Position numbers and translations under genes: made by a program. From assembly GCA_003170275.1 (NCBI GenBank), contig PNAM01000032.1, positions 110,674 through 173,533 on the forward strand: a DNA stretch of 62,860 nucleotides, given 5' to 3'. The stretch is from Myxococcales bacterium (GTDB lineage Bacteria; Myxococcota_A; Polyangia; Palsa-1104). The notes beneath the pieces are model-generated. The model saw only the letters and a program-made list of their open reading frames with translations. It made no database searches and was not told the DNA's origin. Positions 15,483 through 26,000 of the stretch are shown piece by piece; the first letter of the stretch is position 1; every line of letters starts with the position of its first letter.

Positions 15483-18400
15483 ATGTTGCTTCGTCGCTGC
15501 GCGCTCGCGCTGCTGGTCGCTTTTGCTGCCTGTGATTCCGGAAATCCCGACGCGCTCGACGACGGCGGCGTCAACAGCAAGAAAGGCGCCGTGCACGGCG
15601 CGGTCACGCTCGCCGGCAAGAGCATGGGCGCGGGTGGCGTGGTGGTCGGTCTTTCGGGATCGAGCGCGGTCTCCGCCACCGACGACAACGGCAGCTACTT
15701 TTTGCCCGGCGTGAACCCCGGCACGTACACGGTCACCGCGCAGAAGCCCGGCTACACCGCGGGCACGGCGATGGTCACCGTCGCGGCCAACGCGGTCGTC
15801 GAGGCGCCACCGATCGATCTCTTGCCGGCAGGACCGACCGGCGTCGGCGACATCACCGGCGTGGTCACGCTATTCGACGCCACCAAGCACGACGGCACCA
15901 CCGTGACTGCGGTCGGCACCATGTCGATGGCCACGAGCGACGTGACCGGCGCGTATACCATCAAGGGCATCGCCGCCGGCACCTACGATCTCGCGTTCGC
16001 GCACACCGGCTACGTGTCGCAGACCGTGCACGACGTGGTGATCTCGTCGGGGACCTACACGGTGCCACGCGTGGTGCTGACGCGCGCGGCGAACGTGCTC
16101 AACGGCCACACGCTGATCTCGTTCGGGCCGGCGCCGAGCGGCCAGTCGGCCGATCTGTCGCAAGTGCTGGTCGGCATCGACAACGACATCTTCGTGGTGC
16201 CCGAGGCGACCGGCACGCCGATCAAGGTCTCGGGCACCACCAACGCCAACGGCGCGAGCTTCTCGCCCGACGGCAAGACGGTGCTCTTGACCTTCACCCC
16301 GCCGCCGCCCACCGACATCTTCGCGCCGCTCGATCCCGAGACGGTGTGGCTCAGCCCCGCCGATGGCTCGAGCGCGCCGGTGCTGGTGAGCAGCAATGTC
16401 GATTCCAACGACGCCCTCGCGTTCTTTTCGCCCGACTCGAGCCACGTGTGGTTCGACGTCTCGCCGACCGGAACGGATCCCAACGTCAAGGATTGGTACT
16501 CGGTGGCTTCCAACGGCACCGGCGCGGCGAAGTTGGTGACGCAGGGGCGCGTGTTCGGCTTCACCAGCGGGCTCAAGCAGGTGATGTTCAGTAACAACCT
16601 ACGCATGGTCGGCGCGACGCCGGTCGAGGACGTCGTGCTCCTCAACCCGAACGCGGGAACCGCCAGCACGATCATGACCTCGATCCCCAGCACGTCGGTG
16701 CCTTTCCTCGGCCTGATCAGCGGACCGTTGGTGCTGCAGGGGATCACCACGGAGACGCCACACCGCGTCGGCAAGCTGTTCGTCTGGCGGCCGGGTGACG
16801 CGACCGCGATCGATCTCGGCACGCACGACGCCGACTCGCTGTTCGACTACGGCACCTCGCCCGGCTTCGTCTACGTGACCGAGAGCAACTTCGACGTCGG
16901 CCTCACCGAGGCGCTCTCGTCGCTGGACCTGTCCGCCGCCGGCACTGCGCTGGTGAGCATCGCCGCGCACGCGCCGGTGGCCCCCGGCTCGACGCCCAAC
17001 AGCGTAATCGGCGATCCGAGCGTGACGCAGAGTTACGCGAGCAGGAAGAAGATGCTGATCCTCGATCGCAACGGCGCCAACCGCGACGTCAAGTCGCTCG
17101 ACCTCGTCACCGCGCAGCCGAGCACCGTCTTGGCGAGCGGGAGCCTGTTCGGCGGCGGCGCTTCAACCGACAGCTTGTTCGGCGCGGGCGACGCGAGCTA
17201 CATCGCTTCGGTCAGCGACGCCACCTGGCTGCTCTCGAAGAACGCCAACGGCGACACGCTCGATCTGTATCTATGGGATGGCGCGCACAACCATTTGCTC
17301 GAGGCTGCGGTGGGAACGTCGAGCTACCAGACCCTGCGCGCGAGCACCGACGGCAAGAGCGTCGCCTGGTTCGCCAGCCCGGCCGCCGGCACCAAGACCC
17401 AGCTCACCTTCGCGACCGTTCCCGGGATCGGCGCGGCCACCACCCGCACGCTGCCGCCGGCCACGGTCGTCAACCCGTCGGCGATCTCGCTCGCCGAAGA
17501 CGGCTCGGTGGTCGCGTACGCCGACGGCTCGGCGCCCGCCGCCAAGGTGCACACCGTGAAGACCGACGGCAGCGCCGCCGCGATCGATGTCGCCACCTCG
17601 CCCAATCTCGCGCGCGCGGTGAGCTTCGTCTACCTCACCATTAATAAGGATCAGATCTTCTTCGGCGACCAGGCGCCGGCGGTCAGCAACACCTTCCGTA
17701 CCGCCGTCGCTGCGGCCTCGACGCCAACCGCGATCGGCAACCTGGGCAGCGGCGTGCCGGGCATTGCCCCGCTGGCCGACGGCAAGCGGCTGTGGCTCTC
17801 CGACACGACCAACGCCGAGCTGTGGCAGGTCGATCTGCCCGCCGTCGCCGCCGTCAAGATCGCGCAAAACGTCGGCGGCCTGCTCACCTCCAACAACGTG
17901 CGCACGCGGTTCTTCTACCACGGCAGCGACCTGGGCGGCGCGAACCTGGGCGTGCACGCGCTCGGCACCACCGGCTCGACCGCCGCGATCGTGGTCGCCG
18001 GGGACTGGGTCGCCGTGCTGCGCTCGCCCGACGGCAAGTCGACCTACTTCATTCCCAACCCGCAGGGTGCGATGGTGACGCTGCTCGCGTTCAAGGAGAC
18101 CGGCGAGGCGATCTCGCTCGCCAACCAGGTCGTCACCTCGGGCGGCTTCGCGGTGGCGCCGGCCAACCACATCGTGTTCATCGACCAGACCACCGTCGCC
18201 GCGGTGCAGGAGATCGATCTGTGCGCGGTCGCGCTCGATAATCCCCTGCGCACGCTGGTGGCCAAGAACGTGGAGTCCACCACCTTCGGCGCCAACAGCG
18301 GCAACATCGGCAATATCGGCACCACGCCGGGCACCGATCCGTGGTTCGCGCCCGACGGCAGCGCGATCTACGCGTTCGGCAACGTGCACGCGTTCGACGG

Positions 18401-18977
18401 CATGGCGCCCAGCTTCACGCTCGGCGCGTACAGCTTCGCCTCCTCGACGGCCGGCGCGCTCGGCACCGACGTGTTCGTCTCCGGCTCGGGGAGCGGGGCC
18501 ATCCAGTTCGATCCGCTCGGCGCGGAGTTGCTGTTCCCGAGCAGCTACGACTCGCTGCAGGGCAGCTACACGCTGTCGAGCGCGCCGATCGGCAGCATCA
18601 CCGCGACCGCGCTGGCGCCGAACGTGCTGACCTGGACCAGCTCGCCGTTCGCGGGCACGGTGCTGGCCGGCACGCAGCTCGTCGCAGGTGTACCCAACCT
18701 GTTCGCCGGATCGCTCACCGCCGCATCCACCACGCTCGGCCCGATCGCGTCGAGCTCGGCGCAGATCTTCTTCAGCGGCGACGAGAAGTCGGTGTTCGCG
18801 GTCGACCAGGCCACCGGCACCGCGTACGCCGGGAAGCTCGGCACCGCGGGGCTGACCACGCTCGACGTCGGCGTGATCGCCAACGGGTTGTTCCCCGACG
18901 CGACCGGCAAGCAGCTGATCGAGCTGGCGCGCCATCCCGGCGACGCGACGTTCTTCGTCGGCCGGATCGGGCTTTAG
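15483..18977 (+). CDS. Giant lipoprotein: two CarboxypepD_reg domains plus TolB-like propellers
   Basis: This 1164-residue protein has a lipobox (AFAAC, Cys17). Two carboxypeptidase-regulatory-like domains follow (AVTLAGKSMGAGGVVVGLSG to GYTAGTAMV, and GVVTLFDATKHDGTTVTAVG to GYVSQTVHD). The remainder, up to the C-terminus, is repeated beta-propeller strands with SPDGKTVLL, SPDSSHVWF and SPDGKSTYF as in WD40/TolB proteins. It should be anchored to the outer or inner membrane. It heads a probable operon; the next gene starts 2 nt after its stop and is a paralogue. Cargo or ligand is unknown. Confidence 0.85.
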   Translation: MLLRRCALALLVAFAACDSGNPDALDDGGVNSKKGAVHGAVTLAGKSMGAGGVVVGLSGSSAVSATDDNGSYFLPGVNPGTYTVTAQKPGYTAGTAMVTVAANAVVEAPPIDLLPAGPTGVGDITGVVTLFDATKHDGTTVTAVGTMSMATSDVTGAYTIKGIAAGTYDLAFAHTGYVSQTVHDVVISSGTYTVPRVVLTRAANVLNGHTLISFGPAPSGQSADLSQVLVGIDNDIFVVPEATGTPIKVSGTTNANGASFSPDGKTVLLTFTPPPPTDIFAPLDPETVWLSPADGSSAPVLVSSNVDSNDALAFFSPDSSHVWFDVSPTGTDPNVKDWYSVASNGTGAAKLVTQGRVFGFTSGLKQVMFSNNLRMVGATPVEDVVLLNPNAGTASTIMTSIPSTSVPFLGLISGPLVLQGITTETPHRVGKLFVWRPGDATAIDLGTHDADSLFDYGTSPGFVYVTESNFDVGLTEALSSLDLSAAGTALVSIAAHAPVAPGSTPNSVIGDPSVTQSYASRKKMLILDRNGANRDVKSLDLVTAQPSTVLASGSLFGGGASTDSLFGAGDASYIASVSDATWLLSKNANGDTLDLYLWDGAHNHLLEAAVGTSSYQTLRASTDGKSVAWFASPAAGTKTQLTFATVPGIGAATTRTLPPATVVNPSAISLAEDGSVVAYADGSAPAAKVHTVKTDGSAAAIDVATSPNLARAVSFVYLTINKDQIFFGDQAPAVSNTFRTAVAAASTPTAIGNLGSGVPGIAPLADGKRLWLSDTTNAELWQVDLPAVAAVKIAQNVGGLLTSNNVRTRFFYHGSDLGGANLGVHALGTTGSTAAIVVAGDWVAVLRSPDGKSTYFIPNPQGAMVTLLAFKETGEAISLANQVVTSGGFAVAPANHIVFIDQTTVAAVQEIDLCAVALDNPLRTLVAKNVESTTFGANSGNIGNIGTTPGTDPWFAPDGSAIYAFGNVHAFDGMAPSFTLGAYSFASSTAGALGTDVFVSGSGSGAIQFDPLGAELLFPSSYDSLQGSYTLSSAPIGSITATALAPNVLTWTSSPFAGTVLAGTQLVAGVPNLFAGSLTAASTTLGPIASSSAQIFFSGDEKSVFAVDQATGTAYAGKLGTAGLTTLDVGVIANGLFPDATGKQLIELARHPGDATFFVGRIGL

Positions 18978-18979
18978 AA

Positions 18980-21900
18980 ATGCGCGCGCGCCAACTTCTG
19001 CTCGGCTGGACGCTGATGGTCGGGGCCTGCTCGAGCCCGGCCACATCTGTCGACGGCAGCATCGCCGGCGTGGTCACGCTCGGCGGCATGCCGGCCGGCA
19101 ACGGCGGGACGGTGGTCAGCATCGCGACCTCGGGCGCGAGCGCGGTCACCGACGACAACGGCGTCTATCTGATCGAGCACGTTCCGCCCGGCACGTGGCT
19201 GCTCTCGGCGTCGCACGCGGGCTACCAGAGCCGCACCGAGAGCGTCGACGTGTTCATCGCCAAGACCACGCCCGCCGACGCGATCGATCTGCCGGCGCTC
19301 GCGGCGCAAGGCATCGGCGTGGTGAACGGCCACGCGTTCCGCTTCGATCAGGCGAACGCGAGCGGCATCGCCGTCACGCTGGTGGGCTCAGGGCTCGTCA
19401 CCATCACCGGCGCGGACGGCGCGTACAGCTTCAACGGCGTGCCCGCGGGAACCTATCAAGCCGCTCTCGCGCTCGCCGGGTTCGTCTCGGTCACCGTCGA
19501 CGACGTGGTGGTCTCCGACAACACCTTCACCGTGCGCGACGTCACCTTGTACAAGGCGGCGACGGTGGCGCAGGGCAACGGCGCGCAACTGCTGGCGCGC
19601 TCGCCCGACGGCGCGAAGGTGCTGGCGGCGCTCGACGGCGTGCTCTACGTCGTGCCGCAAGGCGCAGGCGCGCCGATCGCGGTGAGCGGCGGCACGTTCG
19701 CCAACGCCGGCTCGTTCTCGCCCGACGGCAGCGCGCTCGCGTTGTCCAACGTCGACACGCTGTGGCTGGTCCCGGCCGACGGCTCGAAGCCCGCCGCCTA
19801 CGCTTCGGGCGTGTGGAACCACGAGGTGCACTGGTCGTCCAACGGTGCGCGCGCGTCCTTCGGCGTGCCCAACGCGTCGAGTGGCTACGATTGGTACTCG
19901 TTCGATCTCGCGACCGGCACGCCGACCAAGGTGATCACGCAGGGCGGCGCGCTGCTCGACTCGCCCGACGGCCAGCAGCGCCTGTTCACGGTCCAGTCGA
20001 CGAACACGATGTCGTTAGGCCTGCGCGATCTGGTGATGCTCGACTTTCAGACCGGCGCGAGCGTCAAGTTGATCACCGGCGTGCACGACTTCGAGCTCGC
20101 GACCGCGATCGCCGATAGTCGCGACGGCAAGGCGGTGGTGATGCCCAACGTGACCGGCAAGACCGGGCTGTCGATGGCCATCGACGTCGGCGACCTGTAC
20201 GTGTTCCGCTTCGGCACGCAGGCGGCGGTCAAAGTCTCGACCACGCCCATCCAATCCGACGTGGGAATCGTGCGCACCGGCTCGGACACGCACTTCACGC
20301 TGTCGTCGAAGAACGTCCCCGGGACCAGCAACGTTGCGACCTCGGTGTCGATCTATGGTGGCGACGTCGAGCCGCCGGTGCTGCGCACGCTGGTCGCCAA
20401 CCTGCCGCCGACCGGGACGCCGACGCTGGTCTCGGGGACGCGCACCTACGCGATCGACATGAAGACCGCGATCACGCGCGATCTGTACGCGCTCGATCTG
20501 GTGAACGGCTCGGGGCAGCTCGTGCAAGCCACCGTGACCCAACCGGCGCTCACCGCGGCGAGCAACAACGCCGGCGACTACCTGCGCGTGCTCGACGCGA
20601 CGCACGTCCTGTTCGCGACCAACACCACCAATCCGGGCGGGCCGGCCAAGGCCAATCTGGGGATCTTCGACGGCACCGCCGCGCACCCGGTTGCGACCGC
20701 GACGCAGACCGAAGGCGCGATCGCGGGCAACGCGTTCGCCAACCTGCAGCTGTCGGCGTCGGGCGCGATCTGCGCCTACGCCGGCCCGGTGCTCACCGAC
20801 GCGACAGTGGCCACCGGCGTGACCAAGAACCTGACCGTGCAGCCGCTGCTCTTCTCGCTGGCCACCGACGGCACGCTGATCGCGTACGCGATCGCCAACA
20901 CCACCAACGATGACGTCAAGACCGTGACCGCCGACGGCCTGACCGCCGTGAGCGTGGGCTCGGATCCAACGCTGATCGCCTCGGGCGGCACCGTCGCGTG
21001 GATCTATCTGACGCCGCAGAAGGACCTGGTGCTGTTCGGCGATCCGGGTGTCGCGTCCACGCCGCACGCGTTCCGCGCGCCGGCCGCGGGCGGCACGGTC
21101 ACCGCGCTCGGCACGTTCACCGTCGCCGACGTGCGCACCGACGTGCTGGCGATCGGCGCGCGCACGGTGATCTACGATCCGGGCCGCTTTCAGACGTTCA
21201 CCGTCGATGCCGCGCCAGTCGCCGCAGCGACGCCGGTGGCGACGGCCTCTTCGGCGAAGCCGGCGTTCGCCAACCGGCCGCACACGCGCGCGTTCGCCTT
21301 TGGCGACAACGGCGCGAGCACCTCGCGCGTGTGGGCGATCGCGCCCACCGGCGCGGCGCTCGCCTCGGCGTCGAGCGCGCTCGCCTTCGACGTCCCCGGC
21401 ATGCTGCCGCAGCCGCTCGTCTCGCCGAGCGGGCGCGTGGTCTACTTCGCGGGAGCGAACGGCGTCGCAACCGATCCGCTGATCGCCTTCGGCGAGACCG
21501 GCGCAGAAGTGGTGCTCGCCAATGCGCAGGACTCGACGAAGGGTCCGTTCGGCAACGGCAACTACGTGCTCGACGACAGCGGCAAGAACCTGATGTGGGT
21601 CGACGGCTCGACCATCAAGGCGAGCGCGCTCGACCAACCGGTGGCGAACGTGGTGGCGACCGGTTACGCCGGCTTCGACATCGGCCCGGGACTCAGCTCG
21701 AACGTCTCGCCGTTCAGCCCGTGGGTCTCGCCCGATCGCTCGACACTCTACGCGCTGTCGGCGAACGGTGCCGCGTTCACCTGCAAGGCGTTCGCCTTCG
21801 CCACCGGCACGCTCGGTACGCTCGGCGCCGACGTCGCGTTCGTGCAGCGGACGGTCACGTTGCCTTCCCCGCCGTTCCCACCGGGGAGCATGGTCACGGT

Positions 21901-22405
21901 CACCGACTCACCTAGCTTCAGCGCAGATACTCGCTCGCTGTTCTTCCAGACCGCGCCCGACAATCTCAAGGGCACGTTCACGCTCGACGTGGTGCCCGTC
22001 GGTGGCACCACGCCCGTCAAGCTGGCCGACTCGGTGAGCGCGTTTGCGGAGTCGCCCACCGGCCGCGCAGTGGCAGGCACCACGTCGGTGAGCGGCGTGA
22101 CCCAGCTGTTCTCCGGTCCGGTCACCTCTACCGCGCCGCTCGGCACGCTCGACGTGGTGGAAGGGCAGGGCGCGACCTTCTCGTGGGCCATCGACGAGAC
22201 CCGCGTCTACGCGATCTTCCCGTCGAGCGGGCGCGCGTGGGTGCAGTTGGTCGGCGCGTCGGGCGCGCAGGGCGCCAACGTGGCGCTGGTGGACATCGGG
22301 GTCAGCGCGCTCCTCGCGGATTTCAATGGCACGCGCGCGGTGCTGATCGCGCAGCACCCGGGCGATCCGATCGCCACGCTCGAGCGGTTGGACTCACCTC
22401 TATAG
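18980..22405 (+). CDS. Paralogue of the preceding giant lipoprotein
   Basis: This 1141-residue protein shares the preceding gene's layout. It has the lipobox MVGAC, then two CarboxypepD_reg domains (GVVTLGGMPAGNGGTVVSIA and DDNGVYLIEHVPPGTWLLSA; GADGAYSFNGVPAGTYQAAL), then long TolB/WD40-like propeller repeats (RSPDGAKVLAALDGVLYVVP, FSPDGSALALSNVDTLWLVP). Start codon and previous stop are separated by 2 nt, so translation is probably coupled. The two genes clearly arose by tandem duplication, but have diverged along their whole length. Role unknown, probably surface recognition or scaffolding. Confidence 0.84.
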   Translation: MRARQLLLGWTLMVGACSSPATSVDGSIAGVVTLGGMPAGNGGTVVSIATSGASAVTDDNGVYLIEHVPPGTWLLSASHAGYQSRTESVDVFIAKTTPADAIDLPALAAQGIGVVNGHAFRFDQANASGIAVTLVGSGLVTITGADGAYSFNGVPAGTYQAALALAGFVSVTVDDVVVSDNTFTVRDVTLYKAATVAQGNGAQLLARSPDGAKVLAALDGVLYVVPQGAGAPIAVSGGTFANAGSFSPDGSALALSNVDTLWLVPADGSKPAAYASGVWNHEVHWSSNGARASFGVPNASSGYDWYSFDLATGTPTKVITQGGALLDSPDGQQRLFTVQSTNTMSLGLRDLVMLDFQTGASVKLITGVHDFELATAIADSRDGKAVVMPNVTGKTGLSMAIDVGDLYVFRFGTQAAVKVSTTPIQSDVGIVRTGSDTHFTLSSKNVPGTSNVATSVSIYGGDVEPPVLRTLVANLPPTGTPTLVSGTRTYAIDMKTAITRDLYALDLVNGSGQLVQATVTQPALTAASNNAGDYLRVLDATHVLFATNTTNPGGPAKANLGIFDGTAAHPVATATQTEGAIAGNAFANLQLSASGAICAYAGPVLTDATVATGVTKNLTVQPLLFSLATDGTLIAYAIANTTNDDVKTVTADGLTAVSVGSDPTLIASGGTVAWIYLTPQKDLVLFGDPGVASTPHAFRAPAAGGTVTALGTFTVADVRTDVLAIGARTVIYDPGRFQTFTVDAAPVAAATPVATASSAKPAFANRPHTRAFAFGDNGASTSRVWAIAPTGAALASASSALAFDVPGMLPQPLVSPSGRVVYFAGANGVATDPLIAFGETGAEVVLANAQDSTKGPFGNGNYVLDDSGKNLMWVDGSTIKASALDQPVANVVATGYAGFDIGPGLSSNVSPFSPWVSPDRSTLYALSANGAAFTCKAFAFATGTLGTLGADVAFVQRTVTLPSPPFPPGSMVTVTDSPSFSADTRSLFFQTAPDNLKGTFTLDVVPVGGTTPVKLADSVSAFAESPTGRAVAGTTSVSGVTQLFSGPVTSTAPLGTLDVVEGQGATFSWAIDETRVYAIFPSSGRAWVQLVGASGAQGANVALVDIGVSALLADFNGTRAVLIAQHPGDPIATLERLDSPL

Positions 22406-22454
22406 AACGAAGTGAACGTGGCAGCTGCGGTCTCACGATGAAACGGGGGGAAGC

Positions 22455-23072
22455 ATGAGGACGAAGGTCTCGTTTGTGCTGGTGCTGCTGGCGCTGTCCG
22501 CGAGCGCGCGCGCGCAGGAGCCGCCGCCGCCACCGGACGCGCCGGCGCCGCCGCCGGTGGTCGAGCCGCCGCCTCCTCCGCCCGTGGCACCGGCGCCACC
22601 GGTGATCTACAGCCCGGGGTACGGCGATCTGCCCGGCCTGTTCAACACCCGCGCGCCGCGCGTCACGCACCCGCGCGAGACCCGCACGCCGATCCGCTAC
22701 GAAAAAAAGCCGCGCTGGAAGATGATCATCGCCGGCATCGCCATGTTCGGCATCGCGTACATCGCCGACATCGGCCTCACCTACGGCCTCTATCACGACC
22801 CGGGTTGGGAATCGCTCATCCCGGTCGCCGGCCCACTCATGCAGTTCGGCGACAACACCTACGACACCGCGTTCGGCCACCTGGTGGCGGGCTCGCTCGA
22901 GCTCACCGGGTTCGCGTTCCAGGCCATCGGTGTGATCCTGGTCGCCGTCGGTGCGACCGCGTGGCAGAAGACGCCGGTGTATGCCGAGGACGGTCGCAAC
23001 ACGGCGCTGCTCGACAGCTTGACCAATGGCCGCGTACGTCCGGCTCCCGGCGGCGTCGCGATCACTTTCTAG
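22455..23072 (+). CDS. Secreted Pro-rich membrane-anchored protein
   Basis: This 205-residue protein has a Sec signal peptide (ASARAQ), about 35 residues of Pro/Ala (PPPPPDAPAPPPVVEPPPP), then two hydrophobic segments (MIIAGIAMFGIAYIADIGLTYGLY and LELTGFAFQAIGVILVAVGATAW). It may span the periplasm and sit in the inner membrane. It is 49 bp downstream of one giant lipoprotein gene and 12 bp upstream of another, so it is probably part of their assembly or display. No family recognised. Confidence 0.7.
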   Translation: MRTKVSFVLVLLALSASARAQEPPPPPDAPAPPPVVEPPPPPPVAPAPPVIYSPGYGDLPGLFNTRAPRVTHPRETRTPIRYEKKPRWKMIIAGIAMFGIAYIADIGLTYGLYHDPGWESLIPVAGPLMQFGDNTYDTAFGHLVAGSLELTGFAFQAIGVILVAVGATAWQKTPVYAEDGRNTALLDSLTNGRVRPAPGGVAITF

Positions 23073-23084
23073 GGGGATTGATTC

Positions 23085-26000
23085 ATGCGTAGCGCTGGTT
23101 TCGCCGTCGGTGTGGGTCTGCTGTTCGCCTCGCAGGTGAGCTGCTCCAAGCACGACGTGTGCGTGTCGCTCTCGGCGGCTGGCCTGGCCGCCAACTGCGG
23201 GCCCACCGCGGTCGATCTAGGCAAGGCGCCGCAAGCGCTGCAGCTCGCGACGCTCGGCTTCGGCAGCGCGATCGACAGCGCGCTCACGTCGGGCGGCCAG
23301 GTGCTGGCGCTGTTCGGCTCGTCCGGCTTCGGCGTGGTCGACTTCGGCGATCCGAAGAACCCGCTGGTGATCGGGCCCATTCCGACGCCGGGCAAGGTGA
23401 TCTCGGTCGACTTCGATCCGGGAAACTTGATCGCCTTCTTCCTCGACGCCTCGGGCGCGCTCGGCGCGGTCGACTTCAGCGTGCCGAACGCGCCCAAGAT
23501 CATGACCACCATCACGCTGCCCGATCCGCAGGCGGTGAGCGGCCTGGTGCGCGTCGGCGAGTGGCTGTTCGTGATCGCCGGCGCAGCGGTGATTCCGGTG
23601 CACATCGTGCCGGTCCTCGGACCCGACGGTGTGACCATCTTGCAGCTCATCCCCAGCCTCGCGGTCAACCTGCCGTCGCCGCCCGTGGCGTTCGCCGGCG
23701 GCGGCGGCTCGGTGTACTTCGCCGACGCGTCGGGCCTGGTGAGCGCGTGGGTGTCGCTCGCCGGCAGCCTGGTCAAGCTCGGCGAGTTCACGTTCGCCGG
23801 CCCGGTCAAGGCTCTAGCCGTGCGCGGCACCAAGGTCTTCGCCGTGGGGCCGACCTTCGGCCTGTGCATCGTCGATTTCTCGGGCACGCCCGTCAGCATC
23901 TTCGACGACAATAACTTCAAGGACGCGAGCGCGCTCTTGCTGTTCGGATCGACGCTCGCGCTCAACCTGCAGCGCGGCCTGTTGGTCGTGCTCGACGTGT
24001 CGAACGCCACGCAGCCGCGCGCCATCGTGCAGGTGAGCGGCGGCGCGAGCTGGCTCGCGGTGCTCAACGGCCTGCTCCTCTACGGCTCGGGCGCGAGCGG
24101 CACGGTGGTGAACATCCCGCCGTTCCCGGTCAGCACCATCCCCGCCGCGATCGCGCAGTCGTTCCCGCTCGGCAGCCAGCTCTCGATCAGCTTCTCGACG
24201 CCGCTCGATCCCGCCAGCGTCATCGGCGGCAACGTGGTGCTCACCTGCGACAAGAACGCTCAAGCCGGCGCGCCGTTCTTGAGCCTCAATGGCTTCAGCA
24301 TCAGCTTCCGCCCCCAGGCGCCGCTGCCGCCCTCCACCGACTGCGTGCTCACGTTCACCGGCCTCAAGGATCTGTTCGGCAACTTGGCCAACGTTCCCAG
24401 CGACGGCTTCCAGCTCAAGACCGAGGCGACCGCGTCGGGCCCGGTGACCAACCCGCGCTCGCAATATCCGCATACCGTCGACGGCCACTTCAGCGCGTGG
24501 ACCACGGGCGCCGATCAGTTCGAGTGGTTCGACGTCAAGCCCGCCAAAGGCATGTACACCTATTTCTACGCCGACTACGACGGCACGTACCTGTACGCGC
24601 TCAACGATTGGTTCTACAACGGCGACCGCATCGAGCCCGACTGCTACAACCAGTTCAACGCCTGGACCGGCGGCGGCGCCGAGCAGTGGGAGGTGCGCGC
24701 GTACGGCGACCAGCACGTCGAGGTGCGGCTGAACGGCAAGCTGGTGAAGAACGGCGACACCGGCGTGCAGGGAGGCGCGGGGTTCGGGCTGTCGCCGCTG
24801 GTCGACTATCCGCACACCACCTACGAGATCCGCGTGCCGGCGTCGCCGGGCGATTGGGGCGTGCAGCTGCACGATCCCGGGCCGGCGTTCATCTGCCACC
24901 AGCTCGAGGACGAGCCGGCGCCGATCGCCGGAACGATCGACCTGACCTCGACCAGCGCGTCGAACGTGCTCGGCGCCGGGATCATCACCGGCGTCGCGCC
25001 GTCGACGAGCGTGGTGGGCGCGCAGATCACCATCAGCGGCGTCGGCTTCGGCGCGGCGCAGGGCAGTTCGACGGTGAGCTTCGGCGGCGCGTCGGGCACG
25101 CCTGGGACAGTGGTGAGCTGGTCGGACACTCGCATCGTCGTCACCGTCCCGGTCGGCGCCAAGGGGCCGATCACGATCGTCGGCCTGACCGCGTCGAACG
25201 CGTTCGCGTTCACGGTGGTGCCCGGTCCGATCTTCCAACCGGCGGTCGGCTATCCGGCCGGACAGAATCCGTTCTCGGTGACGATCGCCGATTTCAACGG
25301 CGATCAGAAACCCGATCTGGCGGTGGCCAACTCCGGCGGCACCAACGTGAGCGTGCTCCTCGGCGTGGGCGACGGATCGTTCAAGCCGCAGACGTTGTTC
25401 ACGGTCGGCTCCGCGCCAGTCGCGGTGGTGGCCGCCGATCTCGACGGCGACGGCAAGCTCGATCTGGTGGTCGCCAACCACGCGACCTCCGACGTGAGCC
25501 TGCTCCTCGGCGTGGGCGACGGCACCTTCGCGGCCGCCCGCACGCTGCCCGCCGGCGAGAACCCGCGCGCGATCGCCACCGGCGACTGGAACGGCGACGG
25601 CAAGCTCGATCTGGCGGTCGCCAACCAGACCTCCGGCGACGTGACCATCCTGCTCAACGCAGGCGGCGGCACGTTCACCATCGGTGGCACCGTCGGTGCG
25701 GGCACCTGGCCGCGCGCGATCGTCGCCGGTGATTGGAACGGCGACGGCAAGCTCGATCTGGCGGTCGCCAACTACTTGTCCAACGACGTGAGCGTGCTGG
25801 CCGGCAACGGCGCGGGCGGCTTCGGCGCGGGACAATCGTTCGCCGCCGGCCCGCTGCCGTTCTCGCTGGCGGCCGGTGACTTCGACGGCGACGGCAAGCT
25901 CGATCTGGCGGTGGCCACCAGCGGCGCGGCCAGCGTGGCGATCCTCGGCGGCGTGGGCGATGGCACGTTCAAGGCGCCGGCCGCGACCGCGCTCTCATCG

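Noticed and set aside
17271..19046. Long minus-strand open frame opposite the giant lipoproteins
   Set aside because: It is an Arg/Gly/Ala-rich shadow of the real genes on the other strand, with no domain. Similar shadows at 7097-9199, 9589-11964, 13622-14842 and 23814-25835 were rejected for the same reason.
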